A stretch of 64,000 nt of DNA, taken from positions 97,501 to 161,500 of the forward strand of contig CAJNDS010002624.1 of the NCBI GenBank assembly GCA_905221605.1. Direction: 5' to 3'. Made by a program: the position numbers and the translations under genes. The notes below the pieces were generated by a model, which searched no databases, was not told the DNA's origin, and was given only the letters and a program-made list of their open reading frames with translations. The DNA is from Symbiodinium natans (Eukaryota; Sar; Dinophyceae; Suessiales; Symbiodiniaceae). Position 1 is the first letter of the stretch. Every line of letters starts with the position of its first letter. Positions 1 through 10,005 of this stretch are shown here, piece after piece.

Positions 1-312
1 GGGATAATTTAGGCTTTGGGCCTTAGGGCTCTGGCTCCCTGGCCCCCAACTCTCGGAATCCCGAGCCACTGGAAAGAGCACACCCTCGCGCCATGACTTC
101 ATTGCTGTGCAAAGGGAACTTAACCAAAGCAAAGAAAAGAAAGAACCCCACAGAGCCGCGTCGCTGGGTGCAGTCAGCAGTTAGTATACGGCCTCTATGT
201 CCGAGCCTCCTGAAGTATCCCGCAACTCGATTCCATCACGGATGCCCTGGTGCCTTGCAAGAAGGAGATCGCCGCCACAACTGCCTCAGACGGCGCACGC
301 AAGTTACGTTGG

Positions 313-409
313 TTTAGGGTTTAGGGTTTAGGGTTTAGGGTTTAGGGTTTAGGGTTTAGGGTTTAGGGTTTAGGGTTTAGGGTTTAGGGTTTAGGGTTTA
401 GGGTTTAGG
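313..409 (+). repeat. Interstitial telomere-like array (TTTAGGG)n
   Basis: About 14 perfect head-to-tail copies of TTTAGGG, the plant/green-alga/dinoflagellate-type telomere unit. It is interstitial: unique sequence lies on both sides. It is the first of dozens of such arrays in the window. Confidence 0.95.
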
Positions 410-1027
410 AATCAGGGTTCAGTTTATAGGGTTAGGAATGGGTCTACTATACCTTCGGCGCAAGGTCTGACAGGAAAGGCCCGGACCCCAACAAAGCTCA
501 GAACGCCAGGCAGCAGAAGCAGACCTGCTTGGAGGGTGCACGGGTCTATAAGCTTGGGGTTTAAGGTTTAGGGGCTACCAATCATAAATTGCAGCTACAG
601 CCCAAATATCTCCACATTCAAAGACTTTACGGGGCTGGTTTAGGCTTGAGAGTTTCAGAGTTCAAGTTTCGGCATTCCAGGAGTTTAGGGCTCAGGGTAT
701 CTGGTCAATACCAACGACCCGTGGAAAGAGTAGGATTGACAACCGCGCCAATGCTAGCAGTGGCCAGAGCATCCCAATTAGACAACCCTAAACCCTAAAC
801 CCTAAACCCTATGACCCTTTGATCAAAAAATCACCTGCTCCCCAACTAGCCGCACATCTCCTTTGAAAACCCATAGGAAACCCTAATTTCCCCAAGAAGG
901 ACCTTTGGATCATCCCACGACATGTTGCTGACGGTGCGTCCTAGATTCTGAAACCCTTTAGGGTTTAGGGGTTTAGGGCTTCGGGCGTGTGGGGACACCC
1001 TCCTGAACCCTCTAAGCTTGGGATGTT

Positions 1028-1228
1028 CCCCCTTATACTAGCAGTCCTTAATACGGATTACAGTACCCCCTATGACAATCCTAAATGGGTGGTTATCAAA
1101 ACTATGGTCCCTTTTTGGATCCCTACTATAATACGGCACCTAATACCTAGGGTACCCCAAAAAGGGATCATAATTTTGACAACCACCCAAATCCTAAATC
1201 CCCACTAAGGACTGTTAGTATAAGGGGG
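1028..1228. mobile_element. Nested hairpin element (MITE-like)
   Basis: The outer arms at 1028-1050 and 1206-1228 are reverse complements over 23 bases with one mismatch (CCCCCTTATACTA...). An inner pair, roughly 1085-1118 and 1155-1190, is also complementary over about 34 bases with few mismatches and includes GATCCCTTTTTGG-type sequence. The whole unit folds into one long hairpin with no coding capacity. This is the structure of a non-autonomous fold-back or MITE. Related CCTTTTTGGG hairpins occur at 1731, 7069 and 38760. Confidence 0.7.
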
Positions 1229-1384
1229 CGCTTCCCCACTCTATACCCTTATATCCAGCAGCTGGAGGACATCCGGCCTGTGGCCCCCAAAATCCAACGA
1301 ACCTCCGCGGACCACTTTGTCTTCGCTTGGAAGAGCCGCGACACCTGGTCATGTCGTCATAGTCGTTTTATGTAGCAACTCTAT

Positions 1385-1386
<2 letters not shown>

Positions 1387-1422
<36 letters not shown>
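1387..1422. repeat. (CT)18 microsatellite
   Basis: Uninterrupted CT dinucleotide run, followed after a short spacer by a TA run (1431-1443). Confidence 0.95.
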
Positions 1423-1423
<1 letters not shown>

Positions 1424-1730
1424 GATGTGCATATATATATATATACAAGTAAACAGAAGAAGTAGAAATATAGGTAAGAATACGACAAAAAATAGTACAC
1501 ATTCACAGTACAAATGGCGAAGAAACACAAGTAAACACATAGATAGATAAGTAGACAGATAGATAGACAAGATATACAACACATACAGATTATACAGAAT
1601 CACATGATCGTATGTATAAAAAAACGGGGCCGCATGCAAAGAGGGAACTCAAGAAGGGACCCGCCCGAAACCCCCAAGTCAGACGCCGGGGCCAAGGAGC
1701 CTGGCGAGCCCCAGGCATTTTTCCAGCTAA

Positions 1731-1850
1731 GAACTTAGTTGTCCAGTAACTCGGGGTTATTTAAAGGTTAACCTTTGGGATTCTAGTGGGATTAGAATAC
1801 CCAAAAAAGGTTAAAGGTTACCTACTCTACTACTAACTACTAAGAGAAAA
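1731..1850. mobile_element. Dispersed hairpin repeat, copy 1
   Basis: Begins TTAGTTGTCCAGTA and ends near CTCTACTACTA; a second copy lies at 7069-7160. Internally AGGTTAACCTTTGGGATTCTA pairs imperfectly with TAGAATACCCAAAAAAGGTT, so each copy is itself a hairpin. This suggests a small non-autonomous mobile element rather than a chance repeat. Confidence 0.65.
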
Positions 1851-2396
1851 ATTAGTCATGCGAATCCCCGTGCGAGCGCACAGCCGGCGCCCAATGGCCC
1901 CAAGCACAGCCAGGATTCTGTTGCGCTCAACCATGCGTTTTAGGGTTCAGGGTTCAGGTTTCAGGGTTCAGGTTTCAGGGTTCAGGGTTTAGGGTTTAGG
2001 GGTCAAACTAAGGTTTATGTGGCTTAGTTAGGGCTTCGGGCACACACGTTGTGAATCTAGGTTGCCCAGTCCCCGAAGTTCCGGGTTTACGGTCAGCGGC
2101 AAGCCCGCCCAAGCAAAAGAATGACCGGACCGATGGCAAACATGACCCCGCAAATCCTGCCCCCCCCACACCATTGACTGTAAAGACACTAACCCCTAAA
2201 CCCTGAAAACCCTAACCCTAAACCCTAAACCCTAAACCCTGAACCCTGAACCATGAAAACCTTAACCCTAACCCTAACCCCAACTGAGGATCCCGATTTC
2301 GAGGGCCCAGCGTCGGCAAAGATGCCCAGACTCACTCCGAATATGGGGCACGCCTTGCTTGGCTTATAAGGTGTCAGGGTGCAGGGTCTCAGGGTT

Positions 2397-2795
2397 AGGG
2401 TTTAGGGTTTAGGGCTTAGGTTTAGGGTTTAGGGTTTAGGGTTTAGGGGTTAGGGTTTAGGGTTTAGGGTTTAGGGTTTAGGGTTTAGGGTTTAGGGTTT
2501 AGGGGTTTAGGGGTTTAGGGGTTTAGGGGTTTAGGGGTTTAGGGGTTTAGGGGTTTAGGGGTTTAGAGGTTTAGGGGTTTAGGGGTTTAGGGGTTTAGGG
2601 GTTTAGGGGTTTAGGGGTTTAGGGGTTTAGGGGTTTAGGGGTTTAGGAGTTTAGGGGTTTAGGGGTTTAGGGGTTCAGGGGTTTAGGGATTAGGGGTTTA
2701 GAGTTTGGCGGTTAGGGGTTAGGGGTTAGGGGTTAGGGCTTGGGGGTTAGGGGTTTAGGGGTTAGGGTTTAGGGGTTTAGGGTTTGGGGTTAAAG
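2397..2795 (+). repeat. Telomere-like array switching from 7-mer to 8-mer units
   Basis: Starts as TTTAGGG heptamers and changes near 2501 to a homogenised octamer TTTAGGGG (about 23 copies to roughly 2690), then decays into TTAGGGG-like units. The homogeneous octamer block points to local amplification of one variant unit. Confidence 0.9.
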
Positions 2796-3545
2796 GTTAG
2801 GGCTTAGGGCCCGGGCGCAACAGAATATTTGGAGTGTTCGGACCTTTGGGGTACTCTTCGGTGGGTTCCAAAAATCAGGATTACAGTTTTCTTCTGGGGG
2901 TATTGTAGGGGTACAACTTTTCTGTTGGAACCATGACCATCTACGGGAACCCACAGGAGCTAATGATGAATCCCCCAAGTTTCCTTCTTATTGGGCTACG
3001 GCGGCCAAGATTTTTCTTCCTGCAGCTTTTGCCCGTGGGTGTTGCACTGATAGGTCGGCCCTGGAACCTGCCTGCTTTCAAACCCCCAAAAAAATGGTTA
3101 AAAAACAAGTCCCTATACTATACCCTTAGAAGCAAGGAGGTTCTTAAGCAATTCGTAGTAAAAGAAAGCCCACAAACACACACAAAGTACGCAGCCCTGA
3201 ACCCTAAACCCTAAACCCTCAACCCTATACCCGACACCCTATAACCCCCAGACCCTACCCCAAGGGCCTAAAGAGCGCTCTTCCAGGCTTGGAGGCGTTC
3301 GGGTTTAGGGTGTAGGGTTCAGGGCTTCAATCTTGTCCTTGATCCTGTTTGGCTTAGGGTTCATGGTTTAGAGTTTATATAGAGCCTTAAGCTCCAGGAG
3401 GAAAAAAACAGCCCCCGGCATTCAGAGGCTTGGGTGTAGTTTTAGGGTTTTGACCCCAGCGTGAAGGGTAAATCACTCCAAACCCCACGAAACCGCAACA
3501 CTAAAATCCCTGAATTCAACCCTAATCCCCCCCCCCCATTCCGCC

Positions 3546-3546
<1 letters not shown>
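2796..3546. other. Intergenic stretch with scattered telomere-like motifs
   Basis: No convincing gene. It contains unique GC-balanced sequence plus short CCCTAAACCCTAAA and TTTAGGG blocks near 3200 and 3300. The motif GGTTCTTAAGCAA near 3140 recurs near 17172 beside a TAGTATAGGGA-like string, hinting at another dispersed repeat. Confidence 0.4.

Positions 3547-3604
<58 letters not shown>
3547..3604 (+). repeat. Poly-C tract (58 C)
   Basis: Homopolymer of about 58 cytosines. Its length is unlikely to be exact in any assembly. Similar tracts occur at 5769-5801 and 33794-33841, and poly-G near 6099 and 10330. Confidence 0.95.
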
Positions 3605-3605
<1 letters not shown>

Positions 3606-4922
3606 CCCCTTCTCCCCCCCCTTTCCCGCTAGCAAGCATTGGGGCGTCGGCAATGCGCAGGCACTGAGGCCATGCCTGGATTTGGCGGATTTAGGGGTTC
3701 GGGGGGCTTCAGGGTTTAGGGTTTAGGGTTTAGGGCCTAGGGTTTAGGCTGTAGGGTTATCTTATAGCCTGGCAAGGGTGCACCCTTATGCTTCACTGGC
3801 ATTTGTGCGCTGGCTACGTATTACATCAAGGCTCCGTTCGTCCTCTACGGAAGTAGTCCGGCACTCGGCGCTACCCAAGCGAATTTATCCTGCTTTGGCT
3901 TAATGAGATTTGCAATCTCTTCTAACCCTGTGCAAGGTGCATTTATGAAATCCATTTCCATGAGGTTGAAGAACGGGCTCCCTCATCTTAGCCTACTGTT
4001 GGGGCTGGCATTCGTGTGCCTGTTGCTGTAGGAAGAACAAGATCAGAAGCTGGAATACAAGCATAAACAAGTCGCAATGTCGTCTGGTTATCCAAGAAAA
4101 AACACGGGCGCCCATCGCTTAAGCAACTACTTTGGGGGGAGCCTATTTAGTTGACCGCTGATCTGGGTATTGTAGACTGATTCTACAGGATTATTGGTAT
4201 TTGTTTTGGACCCTGGACCTAAACCCTGCACCCTAAACCCGAAATCTTAAAGCCTACACCTTAAAACCCTAAACCCCAAATGAGCCCTAAACTCTGAACC
4301 ATTGCCCCCAGTGAGGCAGCCCCGAGAAGCCTTTTCTGCAGCGAAGCACTTGAGAGGGAAAGGGTTTAGGGTATAGGGTTTAGGGTTTAGGGTAGAGGGT
4401 TTAGGGTGCAGGGTTTAGATGCCCAAAAGAGCCACTTGGCTCCGAAGGTACCTGCATTATCAAATCTATTTGAAAACCCTCCTCAGCGTGGAAGTTCCGC
4501 GCAAATATGCAGAGAAAGGGGGGAGCAACGTTTACTTTGAACACGTGGGCGGAATCTGGACTTCCTGCTTAGAGATTGCGGCCAGCTGTCAGCAAGTATT
4601 CTGTACGCTAAAGCCCTCAACCCTAAATTGATCTTCGGACGTTTTGGCCGCTTCTTCAACTTGGCCCTGCAATTTTGGCAGGCTTGCCAGTAGGTCATGC
4701 AGCTGTACTCCGAAAGTTGCGTCACTCCAAGCTGAAGACACATCCTCAGGCTACTACGTACTTGAGTAGTACGTACTTTAGTGGTGCTGTATCCTCGACC
4801 CTACAACAGCATACTCTACGATGCAGAACAACCTGGAAATCAATGACCGATCGGGCTACTTGTGAACCCTCGAATGCTGGGCCTCCTGCTGCCAACACCA
4901 CGGTACTGGTGTGAGTTCAGAG
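3605..4922. other. Intergenic, no supported gene
   Basis: Mostly unique sequence with short telomere-like blocks at about 3710-3760, 4215-4290 and 4365-4420. Open frames here are short and have no recognisable protein character. Confidence 0.4.
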
Positions 4923-5008
4923 TTAGGGTTTAGGGTTTAGGGTTTAGGGTTTAGGGTTTAGGGTTTAGGGTTTAGGGTTTAGGGTTTAGGGTTTAGGGTT
5001 TAGGGTTT
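4923..5008 (+). repeat. Telomere-like array (TTTAGGG)n
   Basis: About 12 perfect heptamer copies. Confidence 0.95.
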
Positions 5009-5427
5009 GAGTTGAAATTTGATCAGCGTCAGACAGGGACACCAGCGAAGCTGACTCACGCCACCCGTTCGTCTGAATTAGGCATCGCGCCATGACTCTT
5101 GCGAACTCTTTCAAACAAACTGTGCCAAGGGCAAAGGCCCTTCGTCGGTTCTACTATGCTGAGGTCTTAGGGTTGAGGGTGTAGGGTTTAAGAACCATTG
5201 GGCCACTTGTGAGCCCGCGGAAAGAACAGTTTCATGCCAAAACACGGCGCTAGCAAACTCAGTTGAACCCCGAGCCCTGAACCCAAAACCCTAAACCCCA
5301 AACCCTAAACCCTAAAACGCCTTCAGTCGGAGGCGTCAGAGGAAGACACGGTCCACGAAGCGCCGCAGAGGCCTGCGTCCAAGCCTTCGCCACGTTTTTG
5401 AGTTGGGCTTTAGGGTCGACACGACTA

Positions 5428-5608
5428 CCGAGACCCTAAACCCTAGCCCTAAACCCTAAACCCTAAACCCTAATCCCTGAACCCTGAACCCTGAACCCTG
5501 AACCCTGAACCCTGAACCCTGAACCCTGAACCCTGAACCCTGAACCCTGAACCCTAAACCCTAAACCCTAAACCCTAAACCCTAAACCCTAAACCCTAAA
5601 CCTACCTA
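5428..5608 (-). repeat. CCCTAAA array with a homogenised CCCTGAA core
   Basis: CCCTAAA heptamers flank a block of about 11 consecutive CCCTGAA units (5475-5553). The single-base variant has been homogenised inside the array, as expected from slippage or unequal exchange. Confidence 0.9.
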
Positions 5609-5691
5609 GAATGGCCCCCTTAAACACTCTGAAAAATGTTCCTGGAGATCCTTTTTTTGCCCAAATATGCGGAAGAACGAATATCAATATG

Positions 5692-5765
5692 CATATATAT
5701 ATATATATGTATATACATATATATATATATATACGCAATATATATATATATATGATGCGTGCGGC

Positions 5766-5801
<36 letters not shown>

Positions 5802-6166
5802 TGTGGTGTGGTTGTGGGTTGGTTTTAGGGGTTAGGGTTTAGGGTTAGGGTTAGGGTGTAGGGTTTAGGGTTGTTTTAGGGTTTAGGGTTTTTAGGGTTT
5901 AGGGTTAGGGTTCCCTCCCCCCCCCCCCCCGTGGTGTGGTTGTGGGTTGGTTTTAGGGTTTAGGGTTTTAGGGGTTTAGGGTTTTAGGGTTCTAGGGTTT
6001 AGGGTTTAGGGTTTAGGGTTTAGGTCTTAGGGGGGTTGGGGGGGTGGGGGGGTGGGTGGGTGGGTGGGTGGGTGGGAGGGGGGGGAACATACCATGGGGG
6101 GGGGGGGGGGGGGGGGGGGGGGTGGCGAACCGAGAACCGGGATCATATATATATATATATATATAT
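5692..6166. repeat. Microsatellite cluster: (TA)n, poly-C, poly-G, (GGGT)n
   Basis: TA runs near 5693-5752 and 6146-6166, a 33-C tract at 5769-5801, a short C tract near 5916, GGGT repeats near 6050-6075 and a long G tract near 6099-6121, separated by telomere-like heptamers. A duplicated segment TGTGGTGTGGTTGTGGGTTG follows both the first and the second C tract. Confidence 0.85.
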
Positions 6167-6212
6167 GTATATCATTGTATGAATATACATAATCTCCGAA
6201 GGGCCTGCCTGG

Positions 6213-7070
6213 CTAGCTTGCTGCAGCAGTTTCCCCAAAGGTGATAGGACCATAAGATACCATCAGGGACAAGGCTATACTCCCCTTAGAACCTCTATAA
6301 AAAGAATCTTTTGAATATCTCTTGGGATTTATATAAACAAAAAATTGAAAAACAATTCCCAAGGGGGATATAGAAGGAAACATTGCCAAGATGACGTAGA
6401 TGGAGCCGGAGAGACACAAGAGAAGCATCGTCCACTGATTGAGAGTTAGCGGGAAGACAACGGTGACAATCACCACGCCGATGCACAGGTTCAGCAAGAC
6501 GAGGTTGACATTGACACGGACTCGCCGCGAGTAGCCCTCAGAGGAATGCCAGTAGCAGGCCTTGTATGCAAACAGGATTGTGGTGCCCGCGAGCATGGCG
6601 ATGGTAAAGTGTCGGCTGACCTGCTTCACCGTTTCGATGCCATCGTGCATCAGGTCCAGAATTTGGTGTTCTGTGCCCGGGTCGTAGTTGTAAACAATCG
6701 CGTACATAGATATCACCAGATTGATAAGGACAATCTGCGCGATGACAAAGATGAAGCACGACTCGATGCAGGCACGGTGCCGCGCTGCACGCTGACCTTC
6801 CCGCGCCAGGCACTGCAGCGCATTGTCAAGGTCGTCGTTGCTGGTGCCCTCTGCTTCCATGGCAGATTGTATCATGGCCTTGTCCGCGGGGTTCGAGGCC
6901 TGCGCCTCACTTGTCTTCACGCTCTGGATCAACATGTTCATGGAACTCACGTTCCCGCAGCCGGAGCTTACCACACCAGTTTCGTTGGCGATGAAGATCT
7001 CCAGTCTGATGCCCTGGCGTTGTGGCAGCAGCCTGGCAACGGAGAAGAGCTCAAAGCAGCACCAAATCCT
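6213..7070 (-). CDS. Multi-pass membrane protein, probable host exon
   Basis: An open minus-strand frame of 253 codons from the Met at 6974, and in-frame upstream codons extend it to about 7070 (ends in LEIFIANETGVVSS), so the true exon probably starts near 7069 at an AG. The N-terminal about 70 residues are hydrophilic and rich in Ala/Asp/Glu with a helical DDLDNALQCLAREGQRAARH stretch. Hydrophobic segments follow at about residues 73-95, 122-141, 154-176 and 181-213, giving four or five membrane spans. The family is not recognised. The long frame, the amphipathic/hydrophobic pattern and the conventional composition argue for coding. The C-terminal 30 residues may be read-through intron. The upstream side is cut by the hairpin repeat at 7069-7160. 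Confidence 0.6.
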   Translation of the reverse strand, partial: RIWCCFELFSVARLLPQRQGIRLEIFIANETGVVSSGCGNVSSMNMLIQSVKTSEAQASNPADKAMIQSAMEAEGTSNDDLDNALQCLAREGQRAARHRACIESCFIFVIAQIVLINLVISMYAIVYNYDPGTEHQILDLMHDGIETVKQVSRHFTIAMLAGTTILFAYKACYWHSSEGYSRRVRVNVNLVLLNLCIGVVIVTVVFPLTLNQWTMLLLCLSGSIYVILAMFPSISPLGIVFQFFVYINPKRYSKDSFYRGSKGSIALSLMVSYGPITFGETAAAS

Positions 7071-7160
7071 TAGTTGTCCAGTAGCCTGGGGGAACTAAAG
7101 GTTAACGGGGATTCTACTACCCAAAAAAGGTTAAAGGTTACCCACTCTACTACTAGGAAT
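7069..7160. mobile_element. Dispersed hairpin repeat, copy 2
   Basis: Near-copy of 1731-1850: shares TTAGTTGTCCAGTA, AAAGGTTAAC, ACCCAAAAAAGGTTAAAGGT and CTCTACTACTA in the same order, but is shorter by an internal deletion. It lies directly at the 5' edge of the minus-strand membrane-protein exon. Confidence 0.65.
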
Positions 7161-7674
7161 CCGTGAGTAAATCCTGGCATGGTCATCCAAGATGGCTACC
7201 GCGTCGCTCACAGACATCAACGCGGTCGCGAAGGCAGAAGACAATACCTTACATCTCCAGTTTTTCAAGGAGACAGGCTTTTCTTATTCTTCCTACAAAA
7301 TATAAACCAGAACCCTAGAACTAGAACCATAGAACGCTAGAACCCTAGAACCCTAGAACCCTAAACCCAAGCAATGCTCAAAGTTCAACTATTAGCTGAC
7401 CCTAAACCCTGAACCCTACAGGAAAGCTACAGCAGTTCGCGGAGAAGTGTGGCCGGTGGAGTCACCGAGCGCATGGTCGATGGCATACTGGTTGTTTGCA
7501 AAGGCACAGATCCAAAAAGCCCAGCTTCCTCCATTTGTGGTTTTTGGGGGCCCCTACAGAATGCAAAGAACTATTATGTGGTCGAGAATGTAGGGTTTAT
7601 ACGATATATGATGGGTTATGTAGGGATTGCGGCCTTAGGGGCCACATACAGCTTTACCGGTTTGTTTGTCCGAC

Positions 7675-7747
7675 CTAAACCCTAAACCCTAAACCCTAAA
7701 CCCTAAACCCTAAACCCTAAACCCTAAACCCTAAACCCTAAACCCCA
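7675..7747 (-). repeat. Telomere-like array (CCCTAAA)n
   Basis: About 10 perfect copies. A shorter opposite-orientation TTTAGGG block lies at 7869-7912, so orientation flips within 200 bases. Confidence 0.95.
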
Positions 7748-8092
7748 GGCCTGGGTCACGATAGCTGGTGGTGCAGCGCGCCCAGGGTAGCCGCGCAGTT
7801 CGTGCGCGGCTGAAATTGTCCAAGGTTCCTCGGTTGGCCCCTTATAGAGGGGAAAGAATATTCCGGCTGTTTAGGGTTTAGGGTTTAGGGTTTAGGGTTT
7901 AGGGTTTAGGGTTTTGGGTTTCGGGCTAAGGATGATCCCTCTGAAACCCGAACAACAAACTTCAAAATATCCCAAGGGCACACCCAGGCGCGCATGAACT
8001 TGGGAAACTCCTCTCCCCACCAGTGAGACACAAAGGTGTCAGCCTTGACCCCGTCGAAGCTTCCACACATGCCGGCTGCCTAGACCCAGAGG

Positions 8093-8312
8093 TTTAAACC
8101 CTAAACCCTAAACCCTAAACCCTAAACCCTAAAAGGGAGCCGGGTGTCCATTTTTGGCGTTAAGGGCTCGAAATGTTACAAGGGAGCCCGAACCTTTCAA
8201 GAAAGAGAGGGAAGAAGCGCCTACTCTTGGTCCAAGGTTTAAACCCTAAACCCTAAACCCTAAACCCTAAACCCTAAACCTTAAACCCTAAACCCTAAAC
8301 CCTAAACCCTTC
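8093..8312 (-). repeat. Two CCCTAAA arrays
   Basis: Arrays at 8093-8134 and 8237-8312, separated by about 100 bases of unique sequence. Both are preceded by AGGTTTAAACC, so both junctions have the same palindromic start. Confidence 0.9.
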
Positions 8313-8746
8313 CTAGCTGCGCGTTGTCGGAGGAGCTCCACATAGGAGACTTGGAGCTCAGAACAGGCAGGGATGATCATCTCCTTCCTTGGTAGTGTTT
8401 GTAACCCTAGCATAACAAATAGGGTTTAGGGTTTAGGGTTTAGGGTTTAGGGTTTAGGGTCTAGGGTCTAGGGTTTAGGGTCAAAAAGGGTACCCTTCTT
8501 TTGGGTTGGGTACTGTATTCCGGGAAACCTTGAAGCAAAAAAAAGGGAAAGGGGTACCAACTGGGCTACCCAGCTTCGCAACCTCATAGAGGTTTCGGCC
8601 TTCGAAACGGCCGGGAGATGGCGATGCTCCGCACAGGCCACAAGCTTCGGGTCCCAAGCTGGAAGCGTCGCCACTGCCGCAGGATCCATGACACCTAGAC
8701 CCAGGAGTAACCTAGCTACAGGGTTTAGAGGGGGTCATAAGGGAAG

Positions 8747-9100
8747 CTAAACGTTAAAACAAAGAAAATAACGGCCTACTCCGGTTCCTAGACACACGTC
8801 ACATCGCCAGCGCAGGTCTTCCAGCCACTCCTGGCATGGACGATAGAAATCCCAAAGCTCGCTCAAGCGAATGCCCCGGTGGCTTTGTGGCAGTTGCTCC
8901 CAGCTGGCAACCTTGGACAAGCGAGCTCGCGGTCGAAGCGACGATCCCTCCACATCACCCATGACGCAGGAGAATTCTTCAGGGTCAGACTCTGCCTGCG
9001 TCGTCTCCTCCGACCTTCCAAGTCGTGTGAGGCCAGTAAACGCGCTGCTGGGCTTGGATTCCGACGCAGGAGGCGCCGGGCTCGAGGCGACTGCTCCCAT
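8747..9100 (-). CDS. Probable 5' exon, protein with N-myristoylation-type start
   Basis: Minus-strand frame running about 117 codons from the Met at 9100. The frame stays open upstream, but this Met begins MGAVASSPAP, matching the N-myristoylation pattern MGxxxS/T, and I prefer it for that reason. Residues about 10-50 are Ser/Glu-rich and low complexity. The C-terminal half (SKVASWEQLPQSHRGIRLS... then a Trp-rich stretch ending RWRCDV) looks like folded protein. A GTGTCT donor-like site follows RWRCDV near 8790, so the exon may stop there and the last dozen codons may be intron. The family is not recognised; membrane anchoring is inferred only from the N-terminus. Confidence 0.5.
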   Translation of the reverse strand: MGAVASSPAPPASESKPSSAFTGLTRLGRSEETTQAESDPEEFSCVMGDVEGSSLRPRARLSKVASWEQLPQSHRGIRLSELWDFYRPCQEWLEDLRWRCDVCLGTGVGRYFLCFNV

Positions 9101-9217
9101 ATCACCGCAACTATACACACTGCGGCTACTCCATGTGCAATCAACCTGACACAGCCAAAAGACTCGTTTACGACGGAGGAGCATGGAACTGCCGCAACAA
9201 AACAAGAGTCAAGGGAC

Positions 9218-9336
9218 TAAAGGAGGGACCCTTGTAAATGACCTTAGGGGTTATCTGGGGGGTTTATTTCTAAGGCATGTATGAGGGTCATATAGGGGAA
9301 TAAGATTAAGAGTCCCCTCCGGTGGTCCCTCCTTTA
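9218..9336. mobile_element. Small element with 13-bp perfect terminal inverted repeats
   Basis: TAAAGGAGGGACC at 9218-9230 is perfectly repeated in reverse as GGTCCCTCCTTTA at 9324-9336. The 93-base interior has no open frame of note. Size and layout fit a MITE. Confidence 0.6.
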
Positions 9337-9483
9337 ACCCCTTAAAAGAGACCGTTTGGAGGTTCATGGGATTTTGCAACTTGATGAGATGGTCTAACCA
9401 TGACAGCTGAGATTGCCCTACTTCTGACCCCCACTAACAAATGCAAGTGCCCCATGAACCTCCCCGAGTCACGTTGCGATGCC

Positions 9484-10005
9484 CTAAACCCCAAACCCCA
9501 AACCCGAAACCCGAAACCCCAAACCCAAACCCCAAACCCCAAACCCTAAACCCTAAACCCCAAACCCTAACACCCCCCCTAAACAGTCGAACCCAGCCCA
9601 GGTGCGACCAGCGAGGGCAAGGAAGCCAAGTAAAAGGCGTAAGCGGCCTCCGCAGGCGTCGGTCTTGCAAACTTAGGGGGGGGGGGGGGATGTTTGGCCT
9701 TAGGGTTTAGGGTTTAGGGCTAGGGTTTAGGGTTTAGGGTTTAGGGTTTAGGGTTCAGGGTTTAGGGTTCAGGGTTCAGGGTTGAGGGCCCAGCAAACCC
9801 CACATCCACCCACAAAAACACCCGCACCCGGGGAGCTCGCAAAGCGAGGGCCTTGCTAAATCTTGGGAGCCGTGCCCCAAAAAGGAACAGCCATCTTTGA
9901 GACCCTAAACCCTAATCTTTGAGACCCTAAACCCTAAACCCTAAACCCTAAACCTTCAACCCTAAACCCTAAACCCTAAACCCTAAACCTTAAACCCTAA
10001 ACTGA
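9484..10005. repeat. Mixed telomere-like arrays with orientation switches
   Basis: CCCAAAC/CCCTAAA units at 9484-9570, TTTAGGG at about 9703-9790 and CCCTAAA at 9902-10002. The repeated phrase TCTTTGAGACCCTAAACCCTA occurs twice in a row near 9894-9930, showing that an array edge was duplicated. Confidence 0.85.

Noticed and set aside
3442-3667. Poly-Pro and poly-Gly frames
   Set aside because: Translation of a 58-C homopolymer.
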